This document shows, in pieces, positions 1-8,358 of a DNA stretch of 64,000 nucleotides; within the stretch, counting starts at the first letter, position 1; every line of letters begins with the position of its first letter. Both the position numbers and the translations under genes were made by a program. Below the pieces are notes generated by a model. The model had not been told where the DNA came from, ran no database searches, and saw only the letters and a list, made by a program, of their open reading frames with translations. The DNA is taken from NCBI RefSeq assembly GCF_000745345.1, contig NZ_JQNR01000005.1, positions 3,038,001-3,102,000 on the forward strand, written 5' to 3'. The DNA comes from Actinacidiphila yeochonensis CN732. Its GTDB lineage: Bacteria; Actinomycetota; Actinomycetes; Streptomycetales; Streptomycetaceae.

Positions 1-1
1 C

Positions 2-2290
2 TCGCACGCCAAGCGGGACGTCTTCGTCAACTCGGCGATCGTGCTCGTCGCCCTGGTCATCGCGTTCATCGTCGCCGCCCTGATGGCCCGCGGCATGACC
101 CGCGGCATGCGGCGACTGCGCTCCGCGGCCTTCGACATCGCCGAGACCCGGCTGCCGGGCCTGGTCGACCAGCTCTCCCGCACCGACCCGGGCCGGGTCG
201 ACACCCAGGTCGCGCCCATCCCGCTCAACACGCGGGACGAGATCGGCGAGGTCGCCCGCGCCTTCGACCAGGTGCACCGCGAGGCGGTCCGGCTGGCCGC
301 CGAGCAGGCCCTGCTGCGCGGCAACGTCAACGCGATCTTCAGCAACCTCTCCATGCGCAACCAGAGCCTCATCCAGCGCCAGCTCGACCTGATCACCGAG
401 CTGGAGAACAACGAGGCCGACCCGGACCAGCTCTCCTCCCTCTTCACGCTCGACCACCTCGCCACCCGTATGCGCCGCAACGGCGAGAACCTGCTGGTCC
501 TCGCCGGCGGGGACACCGGCCGCACCTGGAACCAGCCGGTGCCGCTGGTCGACGTGCTGCGCGCCGCCGCGTCCGAGGTGGAGGCGTACGACCGGATCGA
601 GCTCGTCGGCGTCCCCGAGGCCGACATCCACGGCGGCACCGTCACCGACCTCGTGCACCTGCTCGCCGAGCTGCTGGAGAACGCCACCTCGTTCTCCTCG
701 CCGCAGACGAAGGTGCGGGTCACCGCGACCCGGCTGCCCGACGGGCGGCTGATCGTCGAGATCCACGACCAGGGCATCGGGCTGACCGCCGAGGACTTCG
801 CCGACATCAACCACAAGCTGGCCGATCCGCCCACCGTGGACGTGGAGATCGCCAAGCGCATGGGCCTGTTCGTGGTCGGCCGGCTGTCCCTGCGGCACGG
901 CATCCGGGTCCAGCTGCGGCGCTCGGGCGAGCTGTCCGGCACCACCTCCCTGGTGATGCTGCCCGAGGCGGTCACCCGCGGCGGAGTCGGCCGGCCCCGG
1001 GTGGAGGAAGGCGACTTCACCGTCCCCCGGATCGCCCCGGAACCCACGGGCGAAGGCCGCGGACCCCGACCCGAGGCGGGCGGGCGTACGGCCGCCGAAC
1101 TCGGCTTCGACGACTCCCGCTACGAGCGGCCGGTCAGCGCCCTCGACTCACTCGGCCGCTCCCTGGCGCGCGAGGAGCGCCGCGCCCAACTGGAGGCCGC
1201 CGCGGCCGAGCGGTACGGGTCCAGCCCGCTGCCCACGCACCCGGGCGGGCAGCCGCCCGTACCGGAGTCCGGGCAGGAGCACGGCGGGTACGCCGCCTAC
1301 GGCACCTCCGACGGGTACACCGGATACGGCCGGTACGACGTCGGTGCCGACGGCCGCGTCAACGTCGCAGGCCAGGCTTACCCCGATCAGTACGGCACCG
1401 GAAACGGCCAGGCCGGCGGCGCCGGCCTCGACCCGGCGGGGGAGTCCGCCGGCCCCGCGCAGCCGTACCCGCAGCCCTACCCGCAGTCCTTCACGCAGCC
1501 CTACGCCCATGGCCTCCAGCAGAGCCTCCAGGGTCCGGACGCTGTGCCGGGCCAGGGCCCCGTGCAGGCGTTCCCGCAGCAGTCCGGCCCGGTGAACGGC
1601 CAGGAGCAGAACGGTTTCCCCGCACCGGGCGGGTACGACGACGGCTCCGCGCGGCCCTACGCCCCGACCGGCGCCGCGGGTTCCGCTTCCTCCGGCGAGG
1701 GCGGCCCGGCCGGCCTCCCGGAGCGGCCGGGCGACGTCGGCCAGGCCGGGTTCCCCTTCTACCGCCCAGCTCAGGAGGGCTGGCCGGAGAACGGCGCCGG
1801 GGCGCCCCGGAACGCGGTCGACGCGGCGCAATCCGTTCCGCCGCCCCCCGCGGGGCCGTCCGAGAGCGTAGTCTCACAGGCACTGACGGACGCCGGCCTG
1901 CCCCGCCGGGAACGGCAGCGCCCGAGCAAGCACGTACAGGAGAGGCCCGAACCCACCCCCGATCCGCACGACGCCCCGCAGCCGACGGCCCTTGACCCGC
2001 GGTCGGCCAACGACGAGCACTGGCAGCGGGCCGAGCAGGTCCGAGAGCCCAGGGCAGGCGGGGTCACCCCGTCCGGCCTGCCCCGGCGGGTCCCGCGGGC
2101 CAACCTGGTCCCGGGCGCCGCCGACCAGACATCGCAGGGTGGCCCACAGGTCTCCCGAGCGCCTGAGGACGTACGCGGCAGACTGAGTAGTCTGCGACGT
2201 GGTGTCCAGCAAGGGCGCACCGCCGGAACCGACTCGAACGGACCGGCCGCTGACAGCCGTTTCGGCGGCCCCCACAACCAGGAGCGCTAG
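2..2290 (+). CDS. cvnA: Conservon sensor histidine kinase-like protein CvnA (5' partial)
   Basis: First gene of a four-gene conservon, a membrane-associated sensor with a GTPase partner. The window opens inside the gene: the reading frame is already open at base 2, so the extracellular sensing part is missing. What remains starts in the last membrane segment (VALVIAFIVAALMA), followed by a HAMP-like linker and a GHKL ATPase domain at about residues 150-330 of the visible part, with N-box ELLENATSF, G1 box DQGIGL and a final G2-like segment. The last 400 residues are a disordered tail rich in Pro, Gln, Gly and Tyr. Ends directly before cvnB. The family is well established; which numbered conservon this is cannot be decided here. 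Confidence 0.9.
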   Translation, partial: SHAKRDVFVNSAIVLVALVIAFIVAALMARGMTRGMRRLRSAAFDIAETRLPGLVDQLSRTDPGRVDTQVAPIPLNTRDEIGEVARAFDQVHREAVRLAAEQALLRGNVNAIFSNLSMRNQSLIQRQLDLITELENNEADPDQLSSLFTLDHLATRMRRNGENLLVLAGGDTGRTWNQPVPLVDVLRAAASEVEAYDRIELVGVPEADIHGGTVTDLVHLLAELLENATSFSSPQTKVRVTATRLPDGRLIVEIHDQGIGLTAEDFADINHKLADPPTVDVEIAKRMGLFVVGRLSLRHGIRVQLRRSGELSGTTSLVMLPEAVTRGGVGRPRVEEGDFTVPRIAPEPTGEGRGPRPEAGGRTAAELGFDDSRYERPVSALDSLGRSLAREERRAQLEAAAAERYGSSPLPTHPGGQPPVPESGQEHGGYAAYGTSDGYTGYGRYDVGADGRVNVAGQAYPDQYGTGNGQAGGAGLDPAGESAGPAQPYPQPYPQSFTQPYAHGLQQSLQGPDAVPGQGPVQAFPQQSGPVNGQEQNGFPAPGGYDDGSARPYAPTGAAGSASSGEGGPAGLPERPGDVGQAGFPFYRPAQEGWPENGAGAPRNAVDAAQSVPPPPAGPSESVVSQALTDAGLPRRERQRPSKHVQERPEPTPDPHDAPQPTALDPRSANDEHWQRAEQVREPRAGGVTPSGLPRRVPRANLVPGAADQTSQGGPQVSRAPEDVRGRLSSLRRGVQQGRTAGTDSNGPAADSRFGGPHNQER

Positions 2291-2713
2291 TTGAGTGCGA
2301 TGAGCCAGGCGGCACAGAATCTGAACTGGTTGATCACCAACTTCGTGGACAACACCCCGGGGGTGTCCCACACGGTGGTGGTCTCCGCCGACGGCCTGCT
2401 GCTTGCGATGTCTGATGGTTTCCCGCGTGATCGTGCTGATCAGTTGGCGGCGGTGGCTTCGGGGTTGACGTCGTTGACGGCTGGTGCGTCCCGCATTTTC
2501 GAGGGCGGGAGTGTGAACCAGACGGTGGTGGAGATGGAGCGGGGTTTCCTGTTCATCATGTCGGTTTCGGATGGTTCGTCGTTGGCGGTGCTGGCGCATC
2601 CGGAGTGTGACATCGGCTTGGTGGGTTACGAGATGGCCCTCCTCGTCGACCGGGCCGGTGCCGTCCTCACCCCTGACCTGAGGGCCGAACTGCAGGGCAG
2701 CCTGCTCAACTAA
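2291..2713 (+). CDS. cvnB: Roadblock/LC7-domain protein CvnB
   Basis: 140-residue roadblock/LC7 protein, the second conservon component, thought to act as a regulator or scaffold for the small GTPase CvnD at the membrane. The TTG start directly follows the cvnA stop codon; an AGGAG box six bases upstream supports it over the in-frame ATG at 2300. Visible family features are the N-terminal NLNWLITNFVDNTPGV and SADGLLLAMSDGFPRD segments. The middle of the gene (about 2400-2620) uses noticeably more T and G at third positions than its neighbours, an odd local codon usage in an otherwise C-rich operon. Confidence 0.93.
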   Translation: MSAMSQAAQNLNWLITNFVDNTPGVSHTVVVSADGLLLAMSDGFPRDRADQLAAVASGLTSLTAGASRIFEGGSVNQTVVEMERGFLFIMSVSDGSSLAVLAHPECDIGLVGYEMALLVDRAGAVLTPDLRAELQGSLLN

Positions 2714-2788
2714 CGCACCGGAAGCGGACCTTCCGGGCGCCGGCCAGGCGCTCGGACAGGGCGCGCCGGAACAGCAGGAGGAGGACCC

Positions 2789-3778
2789 GTGAGCACTTCC
2801 CCCGGTGCGGACGGCTACGGCCCGGCCTCGGACCGACCGCACGACCAGCCCTACGGCCGGCCCGACGGCGCCCGCCGCCCGGGGCCCGACGCGCCGTACG
2901 GCGGGCGGTACGAGGGGCAGCCGTACGAGAGACGGCCCTACGACGCCTACGACACCCGCGACATCCGCGACGGGCGGCCGTACGGCGGGCAGCCCCACGA
3001 GGGGCCCGAGGGTCCGTACACAGGGGCGTCCCCGACGCCCTACGGGCAGTCCGGCGAGCCCGCGCGCGGGCGGCACGGGCAGCCCTACCGGCAGGGCTCC
3101 GAGCAGCCCTTCACCGCGAGCACCGGCCAGGACGCCGAGCCGGCCGTGCCCCGGCCGGGCGGACGCTACCGCCGGCCCGTGGTGCAGCCGTACTCGCCGC
3201 CGCAGGCCCCGCCGCCGCGGCAGGAACGCCGGCAGGACGCCGGCGACCCGTTCCAGCAGCCTTCCCAGCCCCTCGCCGAGCCCTCGCAGCAGCCGTCCCG
3301 ACGGCCGCAGCACGGCGCCCCGGCATCGCCTGGCCAGGGAGCGGGCCAGGAGGCGGGCCAGGGGCCCGCTCAGGGCGCCCAGCGCCCGGACCAGGGCCGG
3401 GGCGGGGCGGCGGGCTCCGGCGGGCGTCCGCGCACGCCGTCGGGCCTGGTGCGGCCCTACGCCATGACCGGCGGCCGGACCCGGCCGCGCTACCAGCTGG
3501 CCATCGAGGCGCTGGTCAGCACCGCGGCCGAGCCCGACCGGCTGCGCGGCCAGCTCCCCGAACACCAGCGGATCTGCGTGCTGTGCCGGGAGGTGAAGTC
3601 GGTGGCGGAGATCTCCGCGCTGCTGGGCATCCCGCTCGGCGTGGTCCGCATCCTCGTCGCCGACCTCGCCGAGGCCGGCCTGGTCGCGATCCACCAGCCC
3701 GGCGGAGACGACTCCGCGGGCGGGCAGCCAGACGTGACATTGCTTGAAAGGGTGCTCAGTGGACTTCGGAAGCTCTAG
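2789..3778 (+). CDS. cvnC: DUF742 protein CvnC with long disordered N-terminus
   Basis: Third conservon gene, 329 residues. The C-terminal 115 residues (from about RPYAMTGGRTRPRYQL) are the DUF742 domain, which resembles a winged helix and is the only folded part. The first 210 residues are low-complexity sequence rich in Pro, Tyr, Gly and Gln; DUF742 proteins are often only 120-140 residues long, so this is an extended form matching the tail of CvnA. A GGAGGAGG box lies just upstream of the GTG start. The 3' end overlaps cvnD by 20 bases, suggesting translational coupling. Confidence 0.9.
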   Translation: MSTSPGADGYGPASDRPHDQPYGRPDGARRPGPDAPYGGRYEGQPYERRPYDAYDTRDIRDGRPYGGQPHEGPEGPYTGASPTPYGQSGEPARGRHGQPYRQGSEQPFTASTGQDAEPAVPRPGGRYRRPVVQPYSPPQAPPPRQERRQDAGDPFQQPSQPLAEPSQQPSRRPQHGAPASPGQGAGQEAGQGPAQGAQRPDQGRGGAAGSGGRPRTPSGLVRPYAMTGGRTRPRYQLAIEALVSTAAEPDRLRGQLPEHQRICVLCREVKSVAEISALLGIPLGVVRILVADLAEAGLVAIHQPGGDDSAGGQPDVTLLERVLSGLRKL

Positions 3779-4337
3779 CGGTCCGACCCGCGCCACCACC
3801 TCCGCGAAGATCGTGGTGGCGGGCGGATTCGGCGTGGGCAAGACCACGTTCGTCGGTGCCGTGTCGGAGATCAATCCGCTGCGCACCGAAGCCGTGATGA
3901 CCTCCGCGTCGGCCGGGATCGACGACCTCACGCACGCGCCGGACAAGACCACCACGACGGTGGCCATGGACTTCGGCCGGATCACCCTCGACGAGGACCT
4001 GATCCTCTACCTGTTCGGCACCCCGGGCCAGGACCGGTTCTGGTTCATGTGGGACGACCTGGTGCGCGGCGCGATCGGCGCGATCGTCCTGGTGGACACC
4101 AGACGGCTGGCCGACTGCTTCCCGGCGGTCGACTACTTCGAGAACAGCGGGCTGCCGTTCGTCATCGCGCTCAACGGCTTCGACGGCCACCAGCCGTACC
4201 GCCCGGAGGAGGTCCGGGAGGCCCTCCAGATCGGCCCTGACGCGCCGATCATCGTCACCGACGCCCGGCAGCGGGTGGAGGCCAAGAGCGCGCTGATCAC
4301 GCTCGTCGAGCACGCCCTGATGGCGCGGATGCGCTGA
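3759..4337 (+). CDS. cvnD: Conservon small GTPase CvnD
   Basis: 192-residue Ras-like GTPase, the output partner of the conservon. Motifs: P-loop GGFGVGKTTFVGAV near residue 20, a GTPGQDRF switch region near residue 90, and NGFD in place of the usual NKxD base-recognition motif. I chose GTG at 3759 (MDFGSSSG) because a GAAAGGG ribosome site sits 6-7 bases upstream and conservon GTPases commonly begin MDF; an in-frame TTG at 3744 would add five residues. The start lies inside the end of cvnC. Conservon proteins are known to modulate antibiotic production and aerial growth in Streptomyces. Confidence 0.92.
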   Translation: MDFGSSSGPTRATTSAKIVVAGGFGVGKTTFVGAVSEINPLRTEAVMTSASAGIDDLTHAPDKTTTTVAMDFGRITLDEDLILYLFGTPGQDRFWFMWDDLVRGAIGAIVLVDTRRLADCFPAVDYFENSGLPFVIALNGFDGHQPYRPEEVREALQIGPDAPIIVTDARQRVEAKSALITLVEHALMARMR

Positions 4338-4408
4338 CGGGAGGGCGACCGGAGACGGTCCGCGGCGGGGGCTCGGAGGCGTGCCACCGGGCCCCCGTGG
4401 AACCCGTT

Positions 4409-4437
4409 TTGGAGCGTGGTCGTGGATCAGGTAATGT
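4409..4437 (+). promoter_or_regulatory. Probable vegetative promoter of the tRNA cluster
   Basis: TTGGAG (4409-4414) and TAATGT (4432-4437) are separated by exactly 17 bases, an excellent fit to the principal sigma factor of Streptomyces, and the first tRNA starts 86 bases after the -10 box. Called by eye only. Confidence 0.6.
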
Positions 4438-4522
4438 TCTTCCTGTCGCCGCCGGAAGGGCCGAAAAGCCCGGGACGGAGGCGGACGCCGAAGGAGACTT
4501 CCAGACGGAAGTTGAATTCTGG

Positions 4523-4594
4523 TGGGGTATGGTGTAATTGGCAGCACGACTGATTCTGGTTCAGTTAGTCTAGGTTCGAGTCCTGGTACCCCAG
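4523..4594 (+). tRNA. tRNA-Gln (anticodon CTG)
   Basis: 72-base cloverleaf. The acceptor arm TGGGGTA pairs with TACCCCA, the discriminator base is G, the anticodon stem ACTGA/TCAGT carries loop TTCTGGT with anticodon CTG, and the T arm contains GGTTCGAGTCC. The CCA end is not encoded. It is the first tRNA of a three-gene unit. Confidence 0.96.
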
Positions 4595-4612
4595 CAGCAC
4601 TGAAAAGTGCGA

Positions 4613-4685
4613 GCCCCCGTTGTGTAGCGGCCTAGCACGCTGCCCTCTCAAGGCAGTAGCGCCGGTTCGAATCCGGTCGGGGGTA
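4613..4685 (+). tRNA. tRNA-Glu (anticodon CTC), copy 1
   Basis: 73-base tRNA with acceptor arm GCCCCCG pairing with CGGGGGT (one G-U pair), anticodon stem CTGCC/GGCAG, loop CTCTCAA with anticodon CTC, and T arm GCCGG-TTCGAAT-CCGGT. It lies 18 bases after tRNA-Gln, so the two are probably processed from one transcript. Confidence 0.96.
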
Positions 4686-4747
4686 CAGATCCTTCCTTCC
4701 ACCACCACCGGGTAGCTCCCGGTCATGGTGACGCGAGGATCGCTAGG

Positions 4748-4820
4748 GCCCCCGTTGTGTAGCGGCCTAGCACGCTGCCCTCTCAAGGCAGTAGCGCCGG
4801 TTCGAATCCGGTCGGGGGTA
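4748..4820 (+). tRNA. tRNA-Glu (anticodon CTC), copy 2
   Basis: Identical over all 73 bases to the copy at 4613-4685; only the flanking spacers differ. Anticodon CTC. It is followed 40 bases later by an intrinsic terminator, so it closes the tRNA transcription unit. Confidence 0.96.
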
Positions 4821-4859
4821 CGCACCAGAGCGGTGAACGAGTTCGACCGCAGAGCACCG

Positions 4860-4890
4860 GGTCCGTCGCAGCAGCGGCGGGCCTTTTGTG
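4860..4890 (+). terminator. Intrinsic terminator of the tRNA cluster
   Basis: A 9-bp stem (GTCCGTCGC at 4861-4869 with GCGGCGGGC at 4874-4882, including two G-U pairs) closes an AGCA loop and is followed by CTTTTGTGTTT. This is a classical hairpin plus T-run, which is uncommon in such GC-rich DNA. Confidence 0.7.
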
Positions 4891-5213
4891 TTTCCCGGGT
4901 CCCGCGGGTCCGGGGGCCGGCTGCTCGTCCTCCGGGCCTCGCGCGCCCTGGGCCGTCCCGGGCCCTGCGGTGCCCGCCGGGGGCCACGGGCTCCTGCCCC
5001 ACCCCCGGCGATGTCACCGTGCCGGCTTCCGTTCCGGCCGCGGGCGCGCTTCCCGGTGGCCCGCCCACGGCGTCGTGCCGGATGCGGCGACCCCTTTGGT
5101 CGGGAAGCCGTCGCCGGGCGCTCTCCTGGCCGTCTGCGGCCGTTCACCGGCCTCTGCCGCCGTCCGCCGCCCGTCGTGCCGCCGCCGACCGCTGCCGCCT
5201 GCTCGGCTGCCGC
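4891..5213. other. Intergenic spacer between the tRNA unit and ndgR
   Basis: About 320 bases separating the tRNA terminator from the convergent end of ndgR. It is GC-rich and open in several frames, but those frames show no family features, no ribosome site and Arg/Pro-rich nonsense-like translations. I find no gene or clear ndgR terminator. Confidence 0.5.
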
Positions 5214-5930
5214 TCAGCCGTTGCGGCGCAGTGCCTCGCTGAGGCGGGTGGCGGCGTCCACGACGGCCTGGGCGTGCATGCGGCCCGGGTGGCGGGTCAG
5301 CCGCTCGATCGGACCGGAGACGGAGACCGCGGCCACCACGCGGTTGGACGGGCCGCGCACCGGCGCCGAGACCGACGCCACACCCGGCTCCCGCTCGCCG
5401 ATCGACTGCGCCCAGCCGCGCCGGCGCACCCCCGACAGCGCGGTCGCGGTGAACCGGGCGCCCTGGAGGCCCCGGTGCAGCCGCTCCGGCTCCTCCCACG
5501 CCATGAGGACCTGTGCGGCCGAACCGGCCTTCATGGGGAGCGTGGAACCCACCGGGACGGTGTCCCGCAGCCCGGACAGCCGCTCCGCGGCGGCCACGCA
5601 GATGCGCATGTCCCCCTGGCGCCGGTAGAGCTGGGCGCTCTCACCGGTGAAGTCCCGCAGGTGGGTCAGGACCGGGCCGGCCGTCGCCAGCAGCCGGTCC
5701 TCGCCGGCCGCCGCGGCGAGCTCCGACAGCCGCGGACCGAGTATGAAGCGGCCCTGCATGTCCCGGGCCACCATGCGGTGGTGTTCGAGCGCCACCGCCA
5801 GGCGGTGCGCGGTGGGGCGGGCCAGGCCCGTGGCGCCGACAAGTCCGGCCAGGGTGGCCGGGCCGGACTCCAGCGCGCTGAGCACCAGAGCCGCCTTGTC
5901 GAGAACGCCGACGCCGCTAGAGTTGTCCAT
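5214..5930 (-). CDS. ndgR: IclR-family regulator NdgR
   Basis: 238-residue IclR-type transcription factor. The N-terminal winged helix-turn-helix covers about residues 8-65 (LAGLVGATGLARPTAHRLAV), followed by the effector-binding domain. Start chosen at ATG 5930 (MDNSSGVGVLDKAALVL), the usual start of the family in Streptomyces; longer upstream extensions would run into the leuC region. NdgR and its relative AreB are known to bind upstream of leuCD and to control leucine and other amino-acid metabolism as well as N-acetylglucosamine-dependent growth. The gene is divergent from leuC with a 130-bp shared spacer, which fits that role. Confidence 0.93.
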   Translation of the reverse strand: MDNSSGVGVLDKAALVLSALESGPATLAGLVGATGLARPTAHRLAVALEHHRMVARDMQGRFILGPRLSELAAAAGEDRLLATAGPVLTHLRDFTGESAQLYRRQGDMRICVAAAERLSGLRDTVPVGSTLPMKAGSAAQVLMAWEEPERLHRGLQGARFTATALSGVRRRGWAQSIGEREPGVASVSAPVRGPSNRVVAAVSVSGPIERLTRHPGRMHAQAVVDAATRLSEALRRNG

Positions 5931-6060
5931 GCAACGATACTCGCGTCTCAGAGTGTGAAACGCAAGTTCAATTTTTCCCGTCAGGCTGCACGCTGGATGG
6001 CACACACGCCAGCCAAACACCGAGTTGTGGCCCGCGACGGTGCGGGCCGGAGGGATACCG
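5931..6060. promoter_or_regulatory. Divergent ndgR/leuC control region with possible operator
   Basis: The 130-bp spacer is locally AT-richer (about 5956-5977). It contains TGAA-N7-TTCA at 5956-5970, a dyad of the size expected for an IclR-family site, between the two divergent start codons. A GGAGGG ribosome site for leuC is at 6049-6054. NdgR/AreB control of leuCD is established for the family; that this dyad is the site is inference. Confidence 0.45.
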
Positions 6061-7485
6061 ATGGGTAGGACACTCGCGGAAAAAGTCTGGGACGACCACG
6101 TCGTCCGCCGCGCCGAGGGCGAGCCCGATCTCCTCTTCATCGATCTCCACCTGATCCATGAGGTGACCAGCCCGCAGGCCTTCGACGGGCTGCGGTTGAG
6201 CGGCCGCAAGGTGCGCCGCACGGACCTCACCATCGCGACCGAGGACCACAACACCCCCACCCTGGACATCGACAAGCCGATCGCGGACCCGGTCTCCCGC
6301 ACGCAGTTGGAGACCCTGCGCCGCAACTGCGCCGAGTTCGGCGTGCGGCTGCACCCGCTGGGCGACGTCGAGCAGGGCGTGGTGCACGTGGTCGGCCCGC
6401 AGCTGGGCCTGACCCAGCCCGGCACCACCGTGGTCTGCGGCGACTCGCACACCTCCACGCACGGCGCGTTCGGCGCGCTGGCGTTCGGTATCGGCACCTC
6501 CCAGGTCGAGCACGTGCTGGCCACCCAGACGCTGCCGATGGCCCCGTTCCGGACCATGGCGGTCACCGTCGACGGCGAGCTGCCCGAGGGCGTCACCGCC
6601 AAGGACCTGATCCTGGCGGTCATCGCCCGGATCGGCACCGGCGGCGGCCAGGGCTACGTCATCGAGTACCGCGGCTCGGCCGTCGAGAAGCTCTCGATGG
6701 AAGCCCGGATGACGGTCTGCAACATGTCGATCGAGGCCGGCGCCCGGGCGGGCATGATCGCCCCGGACCAGACGACGTTCGACTACCTCAAGGGCCGCGC
6801 GCACGCCCCGCAGGGCGAGGACTGGGACGCCGCGGTGGAGTACTGGAAGACGCTGCGCACCGACGAGGACGCGGTCTTCGACCACGAGGTGCGCATCGAC
6901 GCCGCCACCCTGGCCCCGTTCGTCACCTGGGGCACCAACCCCGGGCAGGGCGCGCCGCTGAGCTCCTCCGTGCCGGACCCGGCCTCCTACGAGGACCCGA
7001 CCGACCGGCTCGCCGCCGAGAAGGCCCTGGAGTACATGGGCCTGACCGCCGGGCAGCCGCTGCGCGAGGTCAAGGTGGACACCGTCTTCGTCGGATCGTG
7101 CACCAACGGCCGGATCGAGGACCTGCGGGCCGCGGCGTCCGTCGTCGAGGGCCGCAAGGTCGCCGACGGCGTACGCATGCTGGTCGTCCCCGGATCGGTC
7201 CGGGTCGCCCTGCAGGCCGTCGAGGAGGGGCTGGACAAGGTGTTCACCGCGGCCGGCGCCGAATGGCGGCACGCGGGTTGCTCGATGTGCCTGGGTATGA
7301 ACCCGGACCAACTCGCCCCCGGCGAGCGTTCCGCGTCCACCTCGAACCGCAACTTCGAGGGCCGCCAGGGCAAGGGTGGCCGTACCCACCTGGTCTCCCC
7401 GCAGGTCGCCGCCGCCACCGCGGTGCTGGGCCGCCTGGCCGCGCCCGCCGACCTGTCCGACGCCCCTGCCCTGACGGAGGTCTGA
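6061..7485 (+). CDS. leuC: 3-isopropylmalate dehydratase large subunit LeuC
   Basis: 474-residue large subunit of isopropylmalate isomerase, an aconitase-fold [4Fe-4S] enzyme that converts 2-isopropylmalate to 3-isopropylmalate in leucine synthesis. The cluster cysteines are visible in VGSCTNGRIEDL and HAGCSMCLGMNPDQ, and substrate-site motifs include VCGDSHTSTHGAFGALAFG. Start at ATG 6061 (MGRTLAEKVWDDHVV) with GGAGGG six bases upstream. leuD follows after five bases, forming a two-gene operon ended by two hairpins. Confidence 0.97.
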   Translation: MGRTLAEKVWDDHVVRRAEGEPDLLFIDLHLIHEVTSPQAFDGLRLSGRKVRRTDLTIATEDHNTPTLDIDKPIADPVSRTQLETLRRNCAEFGVRLHPLGDVEQGVVHVVGPQLGLTQPGTTVVCGDSHTSTHGAFGALAFGIGTSQVEHVLATQTLPMAPFRTMAVTVDGELPEGVTAKDLILAVIARIGTGGGQGYVIEYRGSAVEKLSMEARMTVCNMSIEAGARAGMIAPDQTTFDYLKGRAHAPQGEDWDAAVEYWKTLRTDEDAVFDHEVRIDAATLAPFVTWGTNPGQGAPLSSSVPDPASYEDPTDRLAAEKALEYMGLTAGQPLREVKVDTVFVGSCTNGRIEDLRAAASVVEGRKVADGVRMLVVPGSVRVALQAVEEGLDKVFTAAGAEWRHAGCSMCLGMNPDQLAPGERSASTSNRNFEGRQGKGGRTHLVSPQVAAATAVLGRLAAPADLSDAPALTEV

Positions 7486-7490
7486 GCACC

Positions 7491-8084
7491 ATGGAAGCCT
7501 TCACCACGCACACCGGCCGGGCCGTCCCGCTGCGCCGCAGCAACGTGGACACCGACCAGATCATCCCCGCGCACTGGCTGAAGAAGGTCACCCGCAACGG
7601 CTTCGAGGACGGCCTGTTCGAGGCGTGGCGCCGCGACGCGGAGTTCGTGCTCAACGCGCCGGAGCGGCAGGGTGCCACCGTCCTGGTGGCCGGCCCGGAC
7701 TTCGGCACCGGCTCCTCCCGCGAGCACGCGGTGTGGGCGCTGCAGAACTACGGCTTCAAGACCGTCATCTCGCCGCGCTTCGCCGACATCTTCCGCGGCA
7801 ACTCGCTGAAGAACGGCCTGCTCACGGTGGTGCTGCCGCAGGACACCGTGGAGAGCCTGTGGAAGCTCACCGAGGCCGACCCGACCGCTGAGATCACCGT
7901 CGACCTGGTCGCCCGCGAGGTGCGCGCCGAGGGCGTCACCGCGTCCTTCGAGCTGGACGACAACGCCCGCTGGCGGCTGCTGGAAGGCCTGGACGACATC
8001 AGCCTGACGCTGGCCAACGAGGCCGACATCGCCGCGTTCGAGGCGTCCCGGCCGTCCTGGAAGCCCAGCACCGTCCAGGCCTGA
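7491..8084 (+). CDS. leuD: 3-isopropylmalate dehydratase small subunit LeuD
   Basis: 197-residue small subunit that caps the LeuC active site and recognises the substrate side chain. Family motifs are VPLRRSNVDTDQIIPAHWLK near the N-terminus and the swivelling-domain signature DFGTGSSREHAVWAL. Full length for the family, with ATG five bases after the leuC stop and the GAGG of the leuC 3' end (ACGGAGGTCTGA) serving as ribosome site. Acts in the cytoplasm as a LeuC-LeuD heterodimer. Confidence 0.97.
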   Translation: MEAFTTHTGRAVPLRRSNVDTDQIIPAHWLKKVTRNGFEDGLFEAWRRDAEFVLNAPERQGATVLVAGPDFGTGSSREHAVWALQNYGFKTVISPRFADIFRGNSLKNGLLTVVLPQDTVESLWKLTEADPTAEITVDLVAREVRAEGVTASFELDDNARWRLLEGLDDISLTLANEADIAAFEASRPSWKPSTVQA

Positions 8085-8107
8085 CCCCGGCCGGGCCCGG
8101 TCCGGCC

Positions 8108-8143
8108 GCTGAGGCCCGCACGGGGCCCCGTGCGGGCCTCAGC
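8108..8143 (+). terminator. leuCD terminator, perfect 36-base palindrome
   Basis: Bases 8108-8125 are the exact reverse complement of 8126-8143, giving an 18-bp inverted repeat with no spacer (the central GGCC must form the loop). It begins 23 bases after the leuD stop. No T-run follows, as is usual in Streptomyces. Confidence 0.75.
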
Positions 8144-8210
8144 GGGCTCCTTTCGGGCCCGGTTCGGGTCCGTCCCGGACCCGGTGCCGGTACCGGTCCG
8201 CAAGCAACCC

Positions 8211-8246
8211 CGAAGCGCCCCTCGCCCGTCCGCGAGGGGCGTTTCG
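8211..8246 (+). terminator. Second hairpin downstream of leuCD
   Basis: CGAAGCGCCCCTCGC (8211-8225) pairs with GCGAGGGGCGTTTCG (8232-8246), 15 bp with one G-U pair and a 6-base loop. It forms a tandem back-up terminator with the palindrome 65 bases upstream, insulating the next small gene. Confidence 0.6.
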
Positions 8247-8358
8247 GCGTGCCCGGGCGGCCGCGCCGAACCCTGCCATGGGTACTGTTGAAGGCCCCAT
8301 GGGCACCCGGTTGGCCCTGCTGTCAGCGATAACTCGCCACAGATGGCACAATCGACGC

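Noticed and set aside
4613..4820. Repeat pair resembling an attachment-site duplication (attL/attR) at tRNA-Glu
   Set aside because: The repeat is the complete tRNA gene in tandem with only 62 bases between, and no integrase or foreign DNA is present.
5931..6060. Leucine leader peptide or T-box attenuator before leuC
   Set aside because: No short frame rich in Leu codons, no T-box sequence and no terminator/antiterminator pair in the 130-base spacer.
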